Positions 23,320 through 34,735 of a stretch of 64,000 nucleotides of DNA are shown here, one piece after another. Position numbers and translations under genes: made by a program. Positions within the stretch are counted from its first letter, which is position 1; the number at the start of each line of letters is the position of its first letter. Source of the DNA: Paramecium pentaurelia (lineage: Eukaryota > Ciliophora > Oligohymenophorea > Peniculida > Parameciidae). The stretch is from the NCBI GenBank assembly GCA_905183005.1, contig CAJJDO010000103.1, positions 156,976 to 220,975 on the forward strand, in the 5' to 3' direction. The notes below the pieces were generated by a model. The model was given only the letters and a program-made list of their open reading frames with translations. It searched no databases and was not told where the DNA came from.

Positions 23320-25927
23320 ATGTTTAATTAGTAATACAGTTTGGATTAAACTAACTCTCAGCATTCCTCTTAATAATCTTAAACATTTTTGGCAGTTCCT
23401 CGTTTAATCTAATAAGAGATTCAAGCCTATTAAGCTGGAGTGTAGAAGCATGTCAATTTTGAAGACCCTAATCAAATATAGAAGAGTGAACATAAAGAAA
23501 GTTTGGAGGAAGGTGATATCTTTGGTTCCAGATTGTCAATGGATAAACGAGAATTTAATAAAGTGGATGAAGTTGAAGAAAATTATAAATCTTTAAAGCT
23601 ATTCCAAATAGAGATGTAAAATATCAATGGAAGAAAATTAATATCCAAAAATAGTCGGAAATTTAGTGATTAAAGTGATATGGGTTTTCGTAAACATAGT
23701 GAATAATTGAGAAAAGCTTCTTCATCCTATTTTCCAAATCCCTCTCCAAAATTTAAAGCATAAGGAAGTCCACTATTACCTAAAGGAGACTTATTATCTA
23801 TCCCAAAATGGCCCAAAAGATGGTTTTATATTATTAAGTTCCTAAGCAAAATTATGTGCGTTTAACCTAACATTCTTAAATAATCCCATTTAATGTTAAT
23901 AGATGATAAAGCTAATATCATAGTTTAAAATTGTTTCATTTTTAATCCTTATACATCATAAGTGTTATGGACTCGTTATATTATGCTAATAATGTATATG
24001 TTAGGATTTTTAATAATCTTTTGGGAATTCGCATTTAGTGAATCTCAAGAATTATTTTTAGTTTTTTGTAATTGATATCAATTTATTAAAGTTGCTTTAT
24101 CAATTTTTGAAAGTTTATGTAACTATTTTATTGGAGTGTACATTGATGAGATGTATACAGAGAATAGATGGAGTATTGCTCAATAATACTTATACTAAGA
24201 CATTATATATCTAATAAGTTGCTTATTTACATTATTTGCATCTGAATATTTTAGTAACATTTATTAATAGTTTTAAATAGTTTTATTGATATTATGGAGA
24301 GTATAAAGACTCTATATAATAAATTCATAAATAACATATTGTTTTATTCCTATTTTACTTGTACATACATTTTCAACACTTTATTCAAAACTTTCTTAAG
24401 ATAAGTAAAATATTGTGCATAATTAGATCCTCAGATAATAACATTTCTATCTACATAACTTCATTTTAATGGACTATATTTTAGTTAACAAATAGTGGAA
24501 ATCCTTATAATAGACTATTAGAAATTAATGGATATACAAATATACCATTAAGATTACTTTCAATTATAGCCACAATCATTGGTTATTTAGTTACAATATA
24601 TTTAATTAAACAATTCTTATAATATAAGCCATAATAGAAATACAAGATTAGTGCTTAACTAAGTCAAAATTTATAAAGATATCAAAATAGAAAAAAGTTA
24701 GAACCTATAGACTTAAGTGGATTGAGACCTGATTTATAATATCAAATGAGACAAGAACTATTTATGCCATTATTAGAAATTCTTCCTTTTACTAGAGGTT
24801 TTTTGTAAGATTTGTCTTAAAAATTGTAAACATTAACTTATCCTCATGGAACAATATTACATTAATAATATTAAGTTATGGATAAATTGTTCTTTTTAAT
24901 GAAGGGAAATTTTGCTTAATGTATTGGTAATAAAGTGTTAACAACAAATCTATTTCCTATTTAATATTTTTATCGTTAAATTTAATGTCCTTTTACACTT
25001 AGATGTTTAAGTGAATCATTAATTGTTTATGTGGATATCAATGATTTTTTATAGATTATTAAGATGCACAATCAAGATTTTCAGAAATTCTGTATGCTTA
25101 GAGATAATATTAAAGAAGTTTGTCCATGTTGTGGATATAGGAATCACACATTTAATAAATGCAAACATGTATTTTATGTTCCAAATTTTAAAGAATTAAT
25201 TCTTATTCATAACACATCTGAACCAAATGATAGAGTTAATTATTATAGAGATAATGGAAGAAATAGAATTAATGCCTTAATGAATAAGAATCTTATATGT
25301 ATTACAGCTATCAGCTTTGCAATAACAAATAAAATATCTTCAGAAACTGATTTAACTAATGAAGTAATGGGAAGATTGTAAGGTAGTACTAATAATTTTG
25401 AAGATTCTATTTTAAATGATTTTTAAGATGAGAAATCATCTCGTTATTCTTTATATCAAAAACATGGTACTGTTGAAGTTCCTAAAACTATTAATTCACC
25501 TTAAAATACTTTCAGTAGTTAAACTCATTAATAAAACAATATACCTCCTATAAAATTAGAAGAAAAGGAATCCTCTTATAATAGTAGAAAGTTTGTACAT
25601 AAACATGTTGATTATTCACACACTTAAAATTCTATTAAAGTAAATTTAGTTAAATCTACTAACTCTAATGAATTATAGGTTAAAAGAACTTAAAAGAATA
25701 GATAAACAAGTTCTTCAAGTTCATTTAATAAAAAGATGTAATCTACAAGTATCATGTAGTAACCAAAATCATAAACTGGATCTATTATACCTTAATAAGA
25801 AGAGAATGAGGATAATTTAGATTAAGTATGTAGTTATGAATATTATTATCCTTCATATAATATTGAAAATATTGCAAATGCTTTAAATCATAAATTAATG
25901 AACAAAAGCATATCATTTGTTAATTGA
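23320..25927 (+). CDS. Channel-like membrane protein with cyclic-nucleotide-binding-type domain
   Basis: About 853 aa; introns 24 and 22 nt. The N-terminal 190 residues are cytosolic and polar. Membrane helices span about 220-430 (YIMLIMYMLGFLIIFWEFAF, DIIYLISCLFTLFASEYF, IPLRLLSIIATIIGYLVTIY). The segment before the last helix, YITSFQWTIFQLTNSGNPYN, sits where a voltage-gated potassium channel has its pore helix and TxxTVGYGD filter, but the filter glycines are absent. A cyclic-nucleotide-binding-like beta roll follows (about 470-580; TLTYPHGTILHQQYQVMDKL), then a Cys/His cluster CPCCGYRNHTFNKC and a Ser/Gln-rich tail. Classed with ciliate CNG/HCN-like proteins; ion conduction is doubtful. 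Confidence 0.75.
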
Positions 25928-25994
25928 TTTCAATAGATATATATGTGTTTAATAGATATATATATATGTTTAACAGATAAAATATTATTATATT

Positions 25995-26997
25995 ATGATC
26001 ATGAAAATAAAACAATTTCTAAATGACAATACTGCAACTCAAGCTATTAATAAAGTCATTATGGCTTTATCTGATTTGAAACTAATTGTTAATGATACTT
26101 ACTTTATGTCTTAACTTGAAATTAGCAATCGTCTTAAACAATTTTTTATAAATGATCAAACTAAAGTAGGGATATATACTTCATTTAGATGTTATTTTTA
26201 AACTAATTCTTACAAGTAGTAGGAGATCACTTATAACAGAAGGAAAATTTTTATGTAAAACTCAAAATGCTGCTTTTAGTCCATATAATTATCAGTTCAT
26301 AAGTAGCAAGAGCAGAGTTTTCTAAAATGATCATAAATACAAAATTAACTATAAATATTAAAGCAAATGATGGGACAGATAATTTGATTGGCCAATTGTG
26401 TTAATCATATTATTGTTATATATATAAGTTAGCATCATAGACAACTTTAATTAATGAAGATTTTGGTAAGCCTTAAGATGATTTAATGATTTATTTTACT
26501 CTTTCAAATTAATGTTATATTGGGATGAATATGTAAAGATTGATTGAAACAATTAATAATGAACAAGTACCAAATGATATAATAGCTCATTTAGTTAAAT
26601 TTTTGTATTTTGATATTTAAGACATTTATATTTTCATCTTGAAAGATGTAAAGTATTTAATTGAAAAGAATCCAAATCTCATAAATAACAAGTAACAATT
26701 GTTAGAACTATATAAAGAAGTAAATAGATATATTAATTAAAATAGTGTTAATCTTTATAGGCAAGAATGCTTACCTTTTATAAATTCAATCGCATCTTCC
26801 CTCATTTTAATTAAATTATGCCTCCACATTCAATCTAAATCAAATGTGCAATCTTAAATTTGGTTATAGAAGATAAACAGATTTAAGAAGCTTCAAAATT
26901 TAATGCCCATAAAATAAGAGAACCTCTTTCTGTTAAGAATTCAGAGAAAAAAACTTAAGATTATACACGACCTTTCTCGCCCAAAGTAAATCATTGA
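25995..26997 (+). CDS. ANTH/AP180-like protein, about 317 aa
   Basis: Introns of 23 nt (GTAGGGATATA...) and 26 nt give a clean frame to TGA 26995. The whole chain is alpha-helical. Features suggesting an ANTH (CALM/AP180) fold are an early VKLKMLLLVHIIISSQ helix like the family's conserved WRVVYKSL region, and a late LLELYKECQSLQARMLTFYK helix like the ANTH IYK...FY segment. There is no clear NPF or clathrin box. ANTH proteins bind phosphoinositides and clathrin at the plasma membrane. The match is by helix pattern only. Either of the two nearby ATGs (25995 or 26001) could start it. Confidence 0.5.
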
Positions 26998-27284
26998 TTA
27001 TGAAATTTAAATTATACTAATTAATGATAACATATTTAAGATATAATAACTTAATAAAATAAATATATATTCCATAATATTATATCATAAGTATTTTTTT
27101 ATGAAAGATATCTATTTCATTTGATTATTAGAAAATATAGAATATTATTGTATTTAATACAAGTTTCAGATTCAAAAATAACTTCTAATATATAAAGAAA
27201 TTTGTGTTTCTCAATTTGATTTATCATACATAACTAACTTTATTAATAAATTTTGTTTGTAACAACTAATTTTTCACTACATTT

Positions 27285-29015
27285 ATGTTTCTCAATCAAA
27301 GTCCATATAGGAATGTACCTCATCAAAATATACCTATTACTACTATCTATGTTGATCCTAACAAATACTAATTGCCAAACATTTAGTAACCAATTAGATA
27401 TCAATAATCTCCAAGCACTGATTATGGCTATAGAGATTCTCAACTTTAACATCAATTTTAAGATTTAGCCAAAAAATATGTATGCATCTATGTGTGATTT
27501 GTTATTTAGCAAGATTTATAAAATGAAAATAATTAATTATTAAGATAGCTGTCAGATAGGCCTTATATTGGTTAACCTGAACTTTTGAATTAAAAATTGG
27601 TATTACTATATTGATATATATCATAGTAAAACTATGCAATTGAAAATGAAAAGCTAAGATAGCAGTTAACATATACGTATGAATTGTAAGAGAAGTTAAC
27701 ACTTGTTACCAATTAATTAGAAAAAGTTAATGAAGCATTAATGCTATCAAATTAAGAGAACTAACAATTATGTTAATAAATTAATGAATACAAGAATTAA
27801 TAAACTTATGTGTATTAATTGAACTCAACTATTCAAACATAAGAAATTTAATTATAATAAAAGTAAGAGTAATTTAGAAATTTATAATAAGAGATAGATT
27901 ATTATTAATAAATATTTCAGTAAAAAGCATCAGAAATACAATAAGCATAATTAGAAATCAATAGAGTGATTGGATAAAATTAAATATTATAATAAGAATT
28001 GGAATCACAAAAAAGAAATTGTTTAAAGTTAAAATAAGAAATTGTTGGATTATAAGTTGAACAAAATAATTTTATGTAATTAAGACATGAGAATATGTAA
28101 TTAAATGAAAAGAATTAGGAATTATTGAGAAACTATGAATAATAAAAAGCATTAAATTAAAATCTAATTATGGAATTAAATAAATCATAATAAATTGATT
28201 CATATATTGATTAATTAATAGATTAATTAAATGAATAAAGATCTAAAATAGAATTTGCTAGTAATAAAATATAAGATTAAGCTAATAAAATTAATGAATT
28301 AGAATTCATTGCAAATGAAAAATCATAATTAGATGTTTAATATAATCATTTAAAATAAAATTATAACATTATTGAAAATGATTACAATAAATTAAATGAA
28401 TTATTAAAATAGAAATAAATTGAATTAGAAGTCAATAAAAATACTAATATGCAATTCAGTTAGAGATTATAATAAAATTAAATGAATAATGTTCTTATTA
28501 ATGAACTTAAATTAGAAATAGAGTAATGGAAATCAAAATAAAGTAGAATGGAATAAGTTTTTAATGATAATAAAAAAGAAGATTAATTTAAATTAAAATG
28601 TCTATAAGAATAAAATACATAATTGACATCAATTACTGCTGATTTATAAGAAAAATTGTAACAAAAAGAAACAGAATTACAACAATAAAATAGAATTTTA
28701 TAAGAAACTTTGAAAAAGTTAAGAGAGAAAGAATAAATTATTAATTATTAATCAAATAAACCTAATATTGATTTGGAAGAGGTCTAAGCTTTGAAGAATA
28801 GAATTAAGCTTTTAGAATTGAATGATGAAAAGAATTATAGTCTTTAAAAAGAAATTTAAAGATTAAATGCTCAAACTGCTTCATTAAGATAAGAATTAGC
28901 TACTTATAAGAATAAACATCATGATTATTAATTTATGGATGAACAATATCAAAAATCAAATAAATAAATACAAGAATTGAAAAGCCATATTGTGAATTTA
29001 TAAAAAAATGAATGA
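27285..29015 (+). CDS. Large coiled-coil protein, about 557 aa
   Basis: Starts MFLNQSPYRNVPHQNIPITT. Two introns (30 and 27 nt) near the 5' end each remove a TGA. After a Pro/Tyr/Gln-rich head of 60 residues the rest (about 80-557) is almost unbroken coiled coil, very rich in Gln, Glu, Leu, Asn and Lys; most Gln are TAA. No motor, kinase or other globular domain is seen. It resembles basal-body or cortical coiled-coil proteins in style; it cannot be placed in a family by eye. Confidence 0.75.
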
Positions 29016-29061
29016 TCTATATTTATTAATTTATACTAACAGTTAAATATAATATTTTAAA

Positions 29062-29478
29062 ATGAATACAGAATGGCAATAAATGTTGATAGAAGATTTG
29101 AATGCTAAATTACTCTAACGTGCTGAATTGATAGGACATTATGAAGAACTTGAAGAATTACTTAAGTTCCATAAAGCAAATAGTACTTTCGAATATAATT
29201 TGACTATTAAACTTGAATAATTGGATTAAGAAATTCAAAATAATGTTTCTTCAGATCAAAAGATTAAGACTTTAATTAAAGAAAGAGAATCATTATATTA
29301 AGAACTAAACAAAAGAATAGAAGAGTAAACTTTACTAGTTTTTGAATAATATATGACTAATTGGAGTAATTGTGTCGATTAAATTAAGTTAGTGATTTTA
29401 AGGGGTTTAGAGTAATTCATGGAGAAGAGAAATATTAACAATTATTAATTGAATAGTAATAGTAGATAAAAGGAATGA
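29062..29478 (+). CDS. Small coiled-coil protein, 138 aa
   Basis: A single exon from ATG 29062 to TGA 29476-29478. It is helical throughout (MLIEDLNAKLLQRAELIGHY, later LIKERESLYQELNKRIEEQ). Its TGA overlaps the ATG of the next open frame (sequence ATGA at 29475-29478). A one-base insertion at the junction would fuse it to the next frame, so the two may be one gene with an assembly indel, or two truly overlapping genes. Confidence 0.55.
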
Positions 29479-29601
29479 TATACGCATAGTACAACAAAAA
29501 GATATAAGGGATTATATAAATTTATCAATAATTCAACTAAATAGATAAAGCTATACAATACAATATTTAATATGTGGATAATGATTTATCTAATTAATTA
29601 A

Positions 29602-29664
<63 letters not shown>

Positions 29665-30432
29665 CAAATAATACAAATCAATCCATACTATAAAAGAAAG
29701 ATGATACTCTCCAATTATCATATATGTAATCTTATTTATTATTATAAAAGAATCCAATAAACAGAACTCTCAAAATAAATAATTTATTTATCATAAGATG
29801 ACTCATTAATCTAACACATGGATGAATTCAATAATATTATTACTAAATCTTCTTATCCAATCAAATTACAAACTATTTCTGAGGAATAATTGTTAAATAA
29901 AAATCATCCTATCAGATAACATTTACATAGCAAAACTATATTTAGTAATAAACATTCAACTGCTTAAATCAGTCCTCAAATGTCAAAGTCTTACTTTTTT
30001 AAAGATACTCCTTTAAAGAAATCCTTAACAAAAGGGACTTTGTTACTCAAAAAATTCTCTAATAAACCATCAAAAAGGGAATTTGATGTATTTCAAAATT
30101 AAAATCCTACTTCATTAGGTTATGGTTTAAGGATGGCATAATTAGTTTAAGATAGAATAGAATTTAGAAATTAATTGAAACCATAGATAATTGACTCTTC
30201 ATTACTACTTTCTCAAATTTTAAGAGTTATAATTCCAAAATAAATACAGGGATATCTAAAGAAAAAGCCCAGTAAAATATAAGAGAAAGAAAACAATGTT
30301 CCAAGCCTCTCTTATTGGCCTTTGCAAATTCTCACTTTAAATCAAGGGTCAATAGATTTGTTGTTCCATTCTTAAGATCATATGATGGATTGGTATAATG
30401 GTTTAGTGAACATAAAACATATTAATTAATGA
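29475..30432 (+). CDS. Unknown protein with pure-TAA polyglutamine, about 310 aa
   Basis: Starts MIYAQYNKKIQGIIQ at the ATG overlapping the previous stop. One 25-nt intron (GTAATCTT...TAAAAG, near 29728) keeps the frame. Residues about 44-63 are 20 consecutive glutamines encoded only by TAA (29604-29663). The rest is basic and polar with a C-terminal aromatic end (SYWPLQIL, MMDWYNGLV). No domain recognised. The stop TGA at 30430-30432 overlaps the ATG of the TMEM43 gene (ATGA at 30429-30432). Confidence 0.55.
29604..29663 (+). repeat. (TAA)20 trinucleotide tract coding polyglutamine
   Basis: Twenty uninterrupted TAA units in the frame of the surrounding gene. Under the ciliate code this is Gln20; under the standard code it would be twenty stops. 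Pure repeats of this kind are prone to slippage, so the length may vary between strains or reads. Confidence 0.85.
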
Positions 30433-31697
30433 AATATTTCAAATTTTTTACCCTTGTTTCAATTACATTAGGTTCATCTATTCATAAGCATATTCATCAT
30501 CTTCGTTCAGATTCAGGAGATTTAGAAACTAATTTAGTTTATGTTGGTATGATATGCATAACAATCTCTATTATCTTATTGTGGTTCAATGAAAGAAAGG
30601 CAGCTATAAATTCATATCGACTTTAATATGCAAGATAGAATTGTGTATCTCTTACACCTTTTTAAGAATCAAATCCTTAAGATTTAATTCACATCACTGG
30701 TTAATTGATGACTGATGAATTAGTTACTGATAAGGAATTTGGTGTTTCATAAATAAATTGTGTAAAATTGTATAGAAATGTGGAAATGTATTAATGGGTT
30801 ATAGGGGATAAATAAAAAGAGTAATAATGGGTAGATCATTATGTTGAAAACATTTTTGGATATAATAATGACAAATCAAAATGGATTATAAATTCAGAAA
30901 CATTTTTAAATACAAGTGTTAAATTACATTAATTTGAATTGCCAGAAGATATGAAAAATAAATTAGACACTCCTTTAGAAACTGTTAAGTTGAATTAAGC
31001 AAATGTTCAAATCTTGTAATAGAGATACAAAGATAGAGGATTTAGTAGATTGTATATATTTAATAAATTTATTAAGTTTACTATAAAATGATTATATATA
31101 TATGCATTAGGTTGAAGATCAAATTATAAATGGAGATTTGAGAATATGTTTCAAATAAGTAATTTGTAGTGATGCCACAATTATTGCTAAAGGAATCATG
31201 AATTCTCTATTAATTTGGTAATTTGAAGATACATATAATTAAACTGTATCTAGAGATAATCAAGGTGAAGAGAAAAGTTGTTGTGATATCTAACTTCCTA
31301 ATGACAGTAAACCAATTAAAGAAATTTATTTGATTTTTTAAGGTCTTTTAACTATTGAAGAATGTCTATAAAAAATTGTTAATGAAAATGCATTATTTTA
31401 TTGGGTCTATAGAAGTATTGGATATATTTTGATAGTATAAATAAAAATGGAATAATATAGGCTGTCGGATCGACAATTTTATTATCTCCAGTATCATAAT
31501 TACCATAATTGATTCCAACAGATCAATTGAGTGGATTTGGTTTTATTATTTATGGTTTTCTTGGTGCAATACCAATTACTATATTTTCTATTTGTTTTTG
31601 TTGGCTCTACTATCGTCCTAAAATTGGATTATTAATGTTGTTGATATCTTTAATGATAGGTGGTAGTATTTTTTATTATGGATACAAAAATTAATGA
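30429..31697 (+). CDS. TMEM43-family membrane protein, about 405 aa
   Basis: Introns of 25 nt (about 31051) and 26 nt (about 31437); spliced length is close to animal TMEM43. The N-terminal helix (VGMICITISIILLWF) is followed by a luminal domain with the family's EFGVSQINCVKLYRNVEMYQ region, then INGDLRICFKQV and IIAKGI matching the conserved GDLRVSF...VIA region. Three C-terminal helices end with FCWLYYRPKIGLLMLLISL. TMEM43 resides in the ER and inner nuclear membrane in animals; the role here is unknown. The start overlaps the preceding stop by four bases. Confidence 0.85.
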
Positions 31698-31781
31698 TTA
31701 TGAATATTTTTTTTTTTGAATTCTATTAAGATATATAATATTTTATTATTTTTATTGATGAGACATGTAACATAACAAATT

Positions 31782-33200
31782 TCAAATTTATACTTTTTTC
31801 CTTGTTTGTTCTTCAACTGAATCTTCTTCTTTAACTTCAACATCTACTTCTTCATCTTCACTATGATCATCAAATATATTCCATATCTTAGATATTGTCA
31901 TTTCTCTTCTAAATTTATTCTATATCATTAATATTATTATACTTTCTCTAAACCAATTAAAAATTTGCCAACCTATGTAGGATTTAAAATATTTCTAAGT
32001 TCATCAATAAAGTTCTCCACTTAAGAAGTTTTATTATATAGTTATTCTTTGATTTCTTGGAATTATGTCAAGATTCTATAACTTTATTGTATATGAATTA
32101 CTCTAATAATTTATTCTTATCACTTATAATCCTTCTTTAAGATTTCTTCATTTATTTTTTCTATGCTTCACTAATCTATAGATCATTTGTTAGATCCAAC
32201 AACCATTAAGGTTATCCATCTTATTATTATTAATCTTATTAATCAGCAAACAAGTCTTTATTTTCACTTGCAGCCCATAACATATATCGAACATGTACAG
32301 GAAAACAGATTTCTAATATTTAATTAAAAAAGTAATTAGATGCACTCACTCTTTCTTTTCCACCACCACCAACTCTAAATCTCATTGAATCTAACAATAA
32401 ATTTAATTCATTATCATCTGCTTTATTTTAAATTGATTTCTCTAATTTCTCATATAATTATTACCTTCCTAAAAAGAATCCTTATAACTATTAAAATATA
32501 CTAATAAATAATTAATACTTATTAATTCTAACTCATCTTATTTAAGTAACCTGCACTTGTCTTATTCAATAATTTCTATTTCTCAAGTTCATCATTCAAT
32601 TATTTTACTCTATTTTCTAATAATTCAATATAAATCTTCTTTCTCTTCCTTGAATTTCTAGCACATTCTCTATTCCTTAACAATTTTGCCTAAGTACTAT
32701 CTTCAATGTCCTAATAAGAAACACTATTATTTTTATCATGTCTATCCTCCTCAGATGTTCTAAATTTTGCCTATTGTTGTTATAGTAATTTCTAACTATC
32801 CTACTGAACTAAATTGGTAATCTTATTAATGTAAGTATTCTTTAAGTTATTCTTATACTAAAATGGATCCTTTTGTTTTATTTGTTCAGATTACTAATTA
32901 CATTGCTTTTTAAATTCATTACATTGTTTTTTTGAGTTTTTCTTTTTTTTTATTTTTGTTTCTTTGCATCTGCTATAGGCTCTTCTTATTTCATATCCAT
33001 TTGATCATATTAATTATCCAATAATGAAAAATTTTATTATAATCCAATAAAATTTTAGTTACTATTTGTTCTTGGAAATGTATGACTAATAACATATAAT
33101 CAAACAATTACGGTGGATCCATCAAATAATTGACCATGAAATCATTGTCAACTAAATCAAACAAAGAATTGACGACCTTTTCATTATTTTAATTATACAT
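31782..33200 (-). CDS. bZIP transcription factor, about 428 aa
   Basis: Starts MYNQNNEKVVNSLFDLVD. Introns of 26, 29, 31, 23 and 23 nt give a length divisible by three. The basic region is LLRNRECARNSRKRKKIYIE with the N-x7-R signature, followed by a leucine zipper (LLENRVKQLNDELEKQK). Downstream is a conserved-looking domain: MRFRVGGGGKERVSASNYF, FPVHVRYMLWAASEN, and a helix LNPTQVGKFLIGLEK, an arrangement seen in plant and protist bZIP factors with a C-terminal regulatory domain. The tail is acidic. The fourth intron (near 32100) is the least certain. Likely a sequence-specific DNA-binding regulator. Confidence 0.85.
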
Positions 33201-34735
33201 TGATTATATTTATAATAATTATTAAAACACACTTATTTTTACATAATTAACCTAATTATTATATTAATACATGTGTTTGTAAAATAAGAATCTAATAAAT
33301 TAAGAGATTAAATAACTGATTTAAAATTATTATTTATATTTATAGAAATTATTTTTTATATAGCTAACAAAAGTTAATATAGATATCTAAGACAAATATA
33401 GAAATTCCATTTATATCTAAATAATAAAACTAAAATTTCTTAATAAGAAGGATAAATTTCTAGAATTCTATTAATTAATATCAATTAAATAAGCCATTTA
33501 ATTAATAATGATTAATAAAGATTGAATTAAGTATATTACATTTACTTAAATTGTTCCATAAAATGAAAATTTGTATTAATATCAAATATTATATTAGATT
33601 ATCTTAAATATTAATGAAATCTTAATCTACTTTCAAATTATATTATCCCCTTTGTTCATAGATTGATTATGAATAAACATAAAATTCAATATTTAATTTA
33701 AATTGATATTGATATGAATTTGATGGAATATACAAATTACTTCGTTGATGACGAAATATACAAATTACTTAATTGAAAATTAAAATAATATATTACGAAG
33801 ACAATATGCAAAAGAAAAAGTTGATATTTTCTTAATGTTATTGATTAAAAATCAGTTTATTTTAAATGAAGATCAAAAATAATTCATTGGTGAACTTCAA
33901 TATAAATAGAAAATGAAAATTATGAAAACAACATTGAAGGTAGAATAATAGTTCAAAAATTGCTTTTCATTTACTTTCAAGGCTATTTAAAATAAAAATC
34001 TATAAGGAAATAAGAAGTGTGAAGATATATTTCAATATAACACAAAATAAATTAAATAATCAATCAAAATCAGTTTCATCCATATTTTTGAAATCCTATT
34101 TAGAATCATATGAATTTGTAGTTCAAAGGGAGTTATATTGTAGATCAATACTATAATGATTAGTTATGTATTCGGAATTGAATAGTTATGTATTATTTAA
34201 TTATTTAGATTATTTTATAGTTTTTTGGATTTTTTAATACTAACTCCAATAACCAGTCTATTTTTGAGTTGATTCCTATAAATATGAATTATGTCTTATT
34301 TTTTAGTTTTAGTGAAATATTATATTTACATTAGATTGGAATTATTTGATTCTTTATAGAACAATCATGTTATATTCCTGTATGTGTTGATTCATATGTT
34401 ACATATTATAGATCTATACTGAGCAATTAATTAATCTATAAAGTTTTAATTTAGTTGAAGTAGTTGTCTGGCATTTTATATTTAAAAACATCAATTATTC
34501 AATTTTTAAATAATTCTTTTGAATTTAAATCGAAAAATTTCAATAAACAAGAAGTATCGATAAGTTTGAAATAATTGGTTAATAAATTTTAGATTTCTAA
34601 ATAATAATAAATCTAATTGATTATTCTTATTATAATATATTAAAAATCATTATGAAGAGTAAGATGGAGTTCATCTAATTTATATTTTATTTGATCATTA
34701 ATTTAAATATCTTAAAAGATTAAATATTTTAATTT
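33201..34735. other. Gene-poor stretch, about 1.5 kb
   Basis: Unusually long for this compact DNA. It is AT-rich with short direct repeats (a GAAATATACAAATTACTT-like unit twice at about 33727-33775). The only open frame of note is described separately at 33748-34113. No RNA gene signature was seen. Confidence 0.5.
33748..34113 (+). pseudogene. Possible degenerate gene (membrane-protein-like)
   Basis: Open frame of 121 codons, MTKYTNYLIENQNNILRRQY ... then a hydrophobic end (SIKISFIHIFEILFRII) and TGA at 34111. Reading past that TGA in the same frame continues hydrophobic, helix-like sequence for about 55 more codons before another TGA, and again beyond. No GT-AG intron of normal size removes these stops. 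This looks like the remains of a multi-pass membrane protein, but a chance open frame in AT-rich DNA is possible. Confidence 0.3.

Noticed and set aside
27243..27702. Opposing small frames around 27.2-27.7 kb as separate genes
   Set aside because: They overlap the 5' exons of the coiled-coil gene at 27285-29015 in other frames and show no protein-like content.
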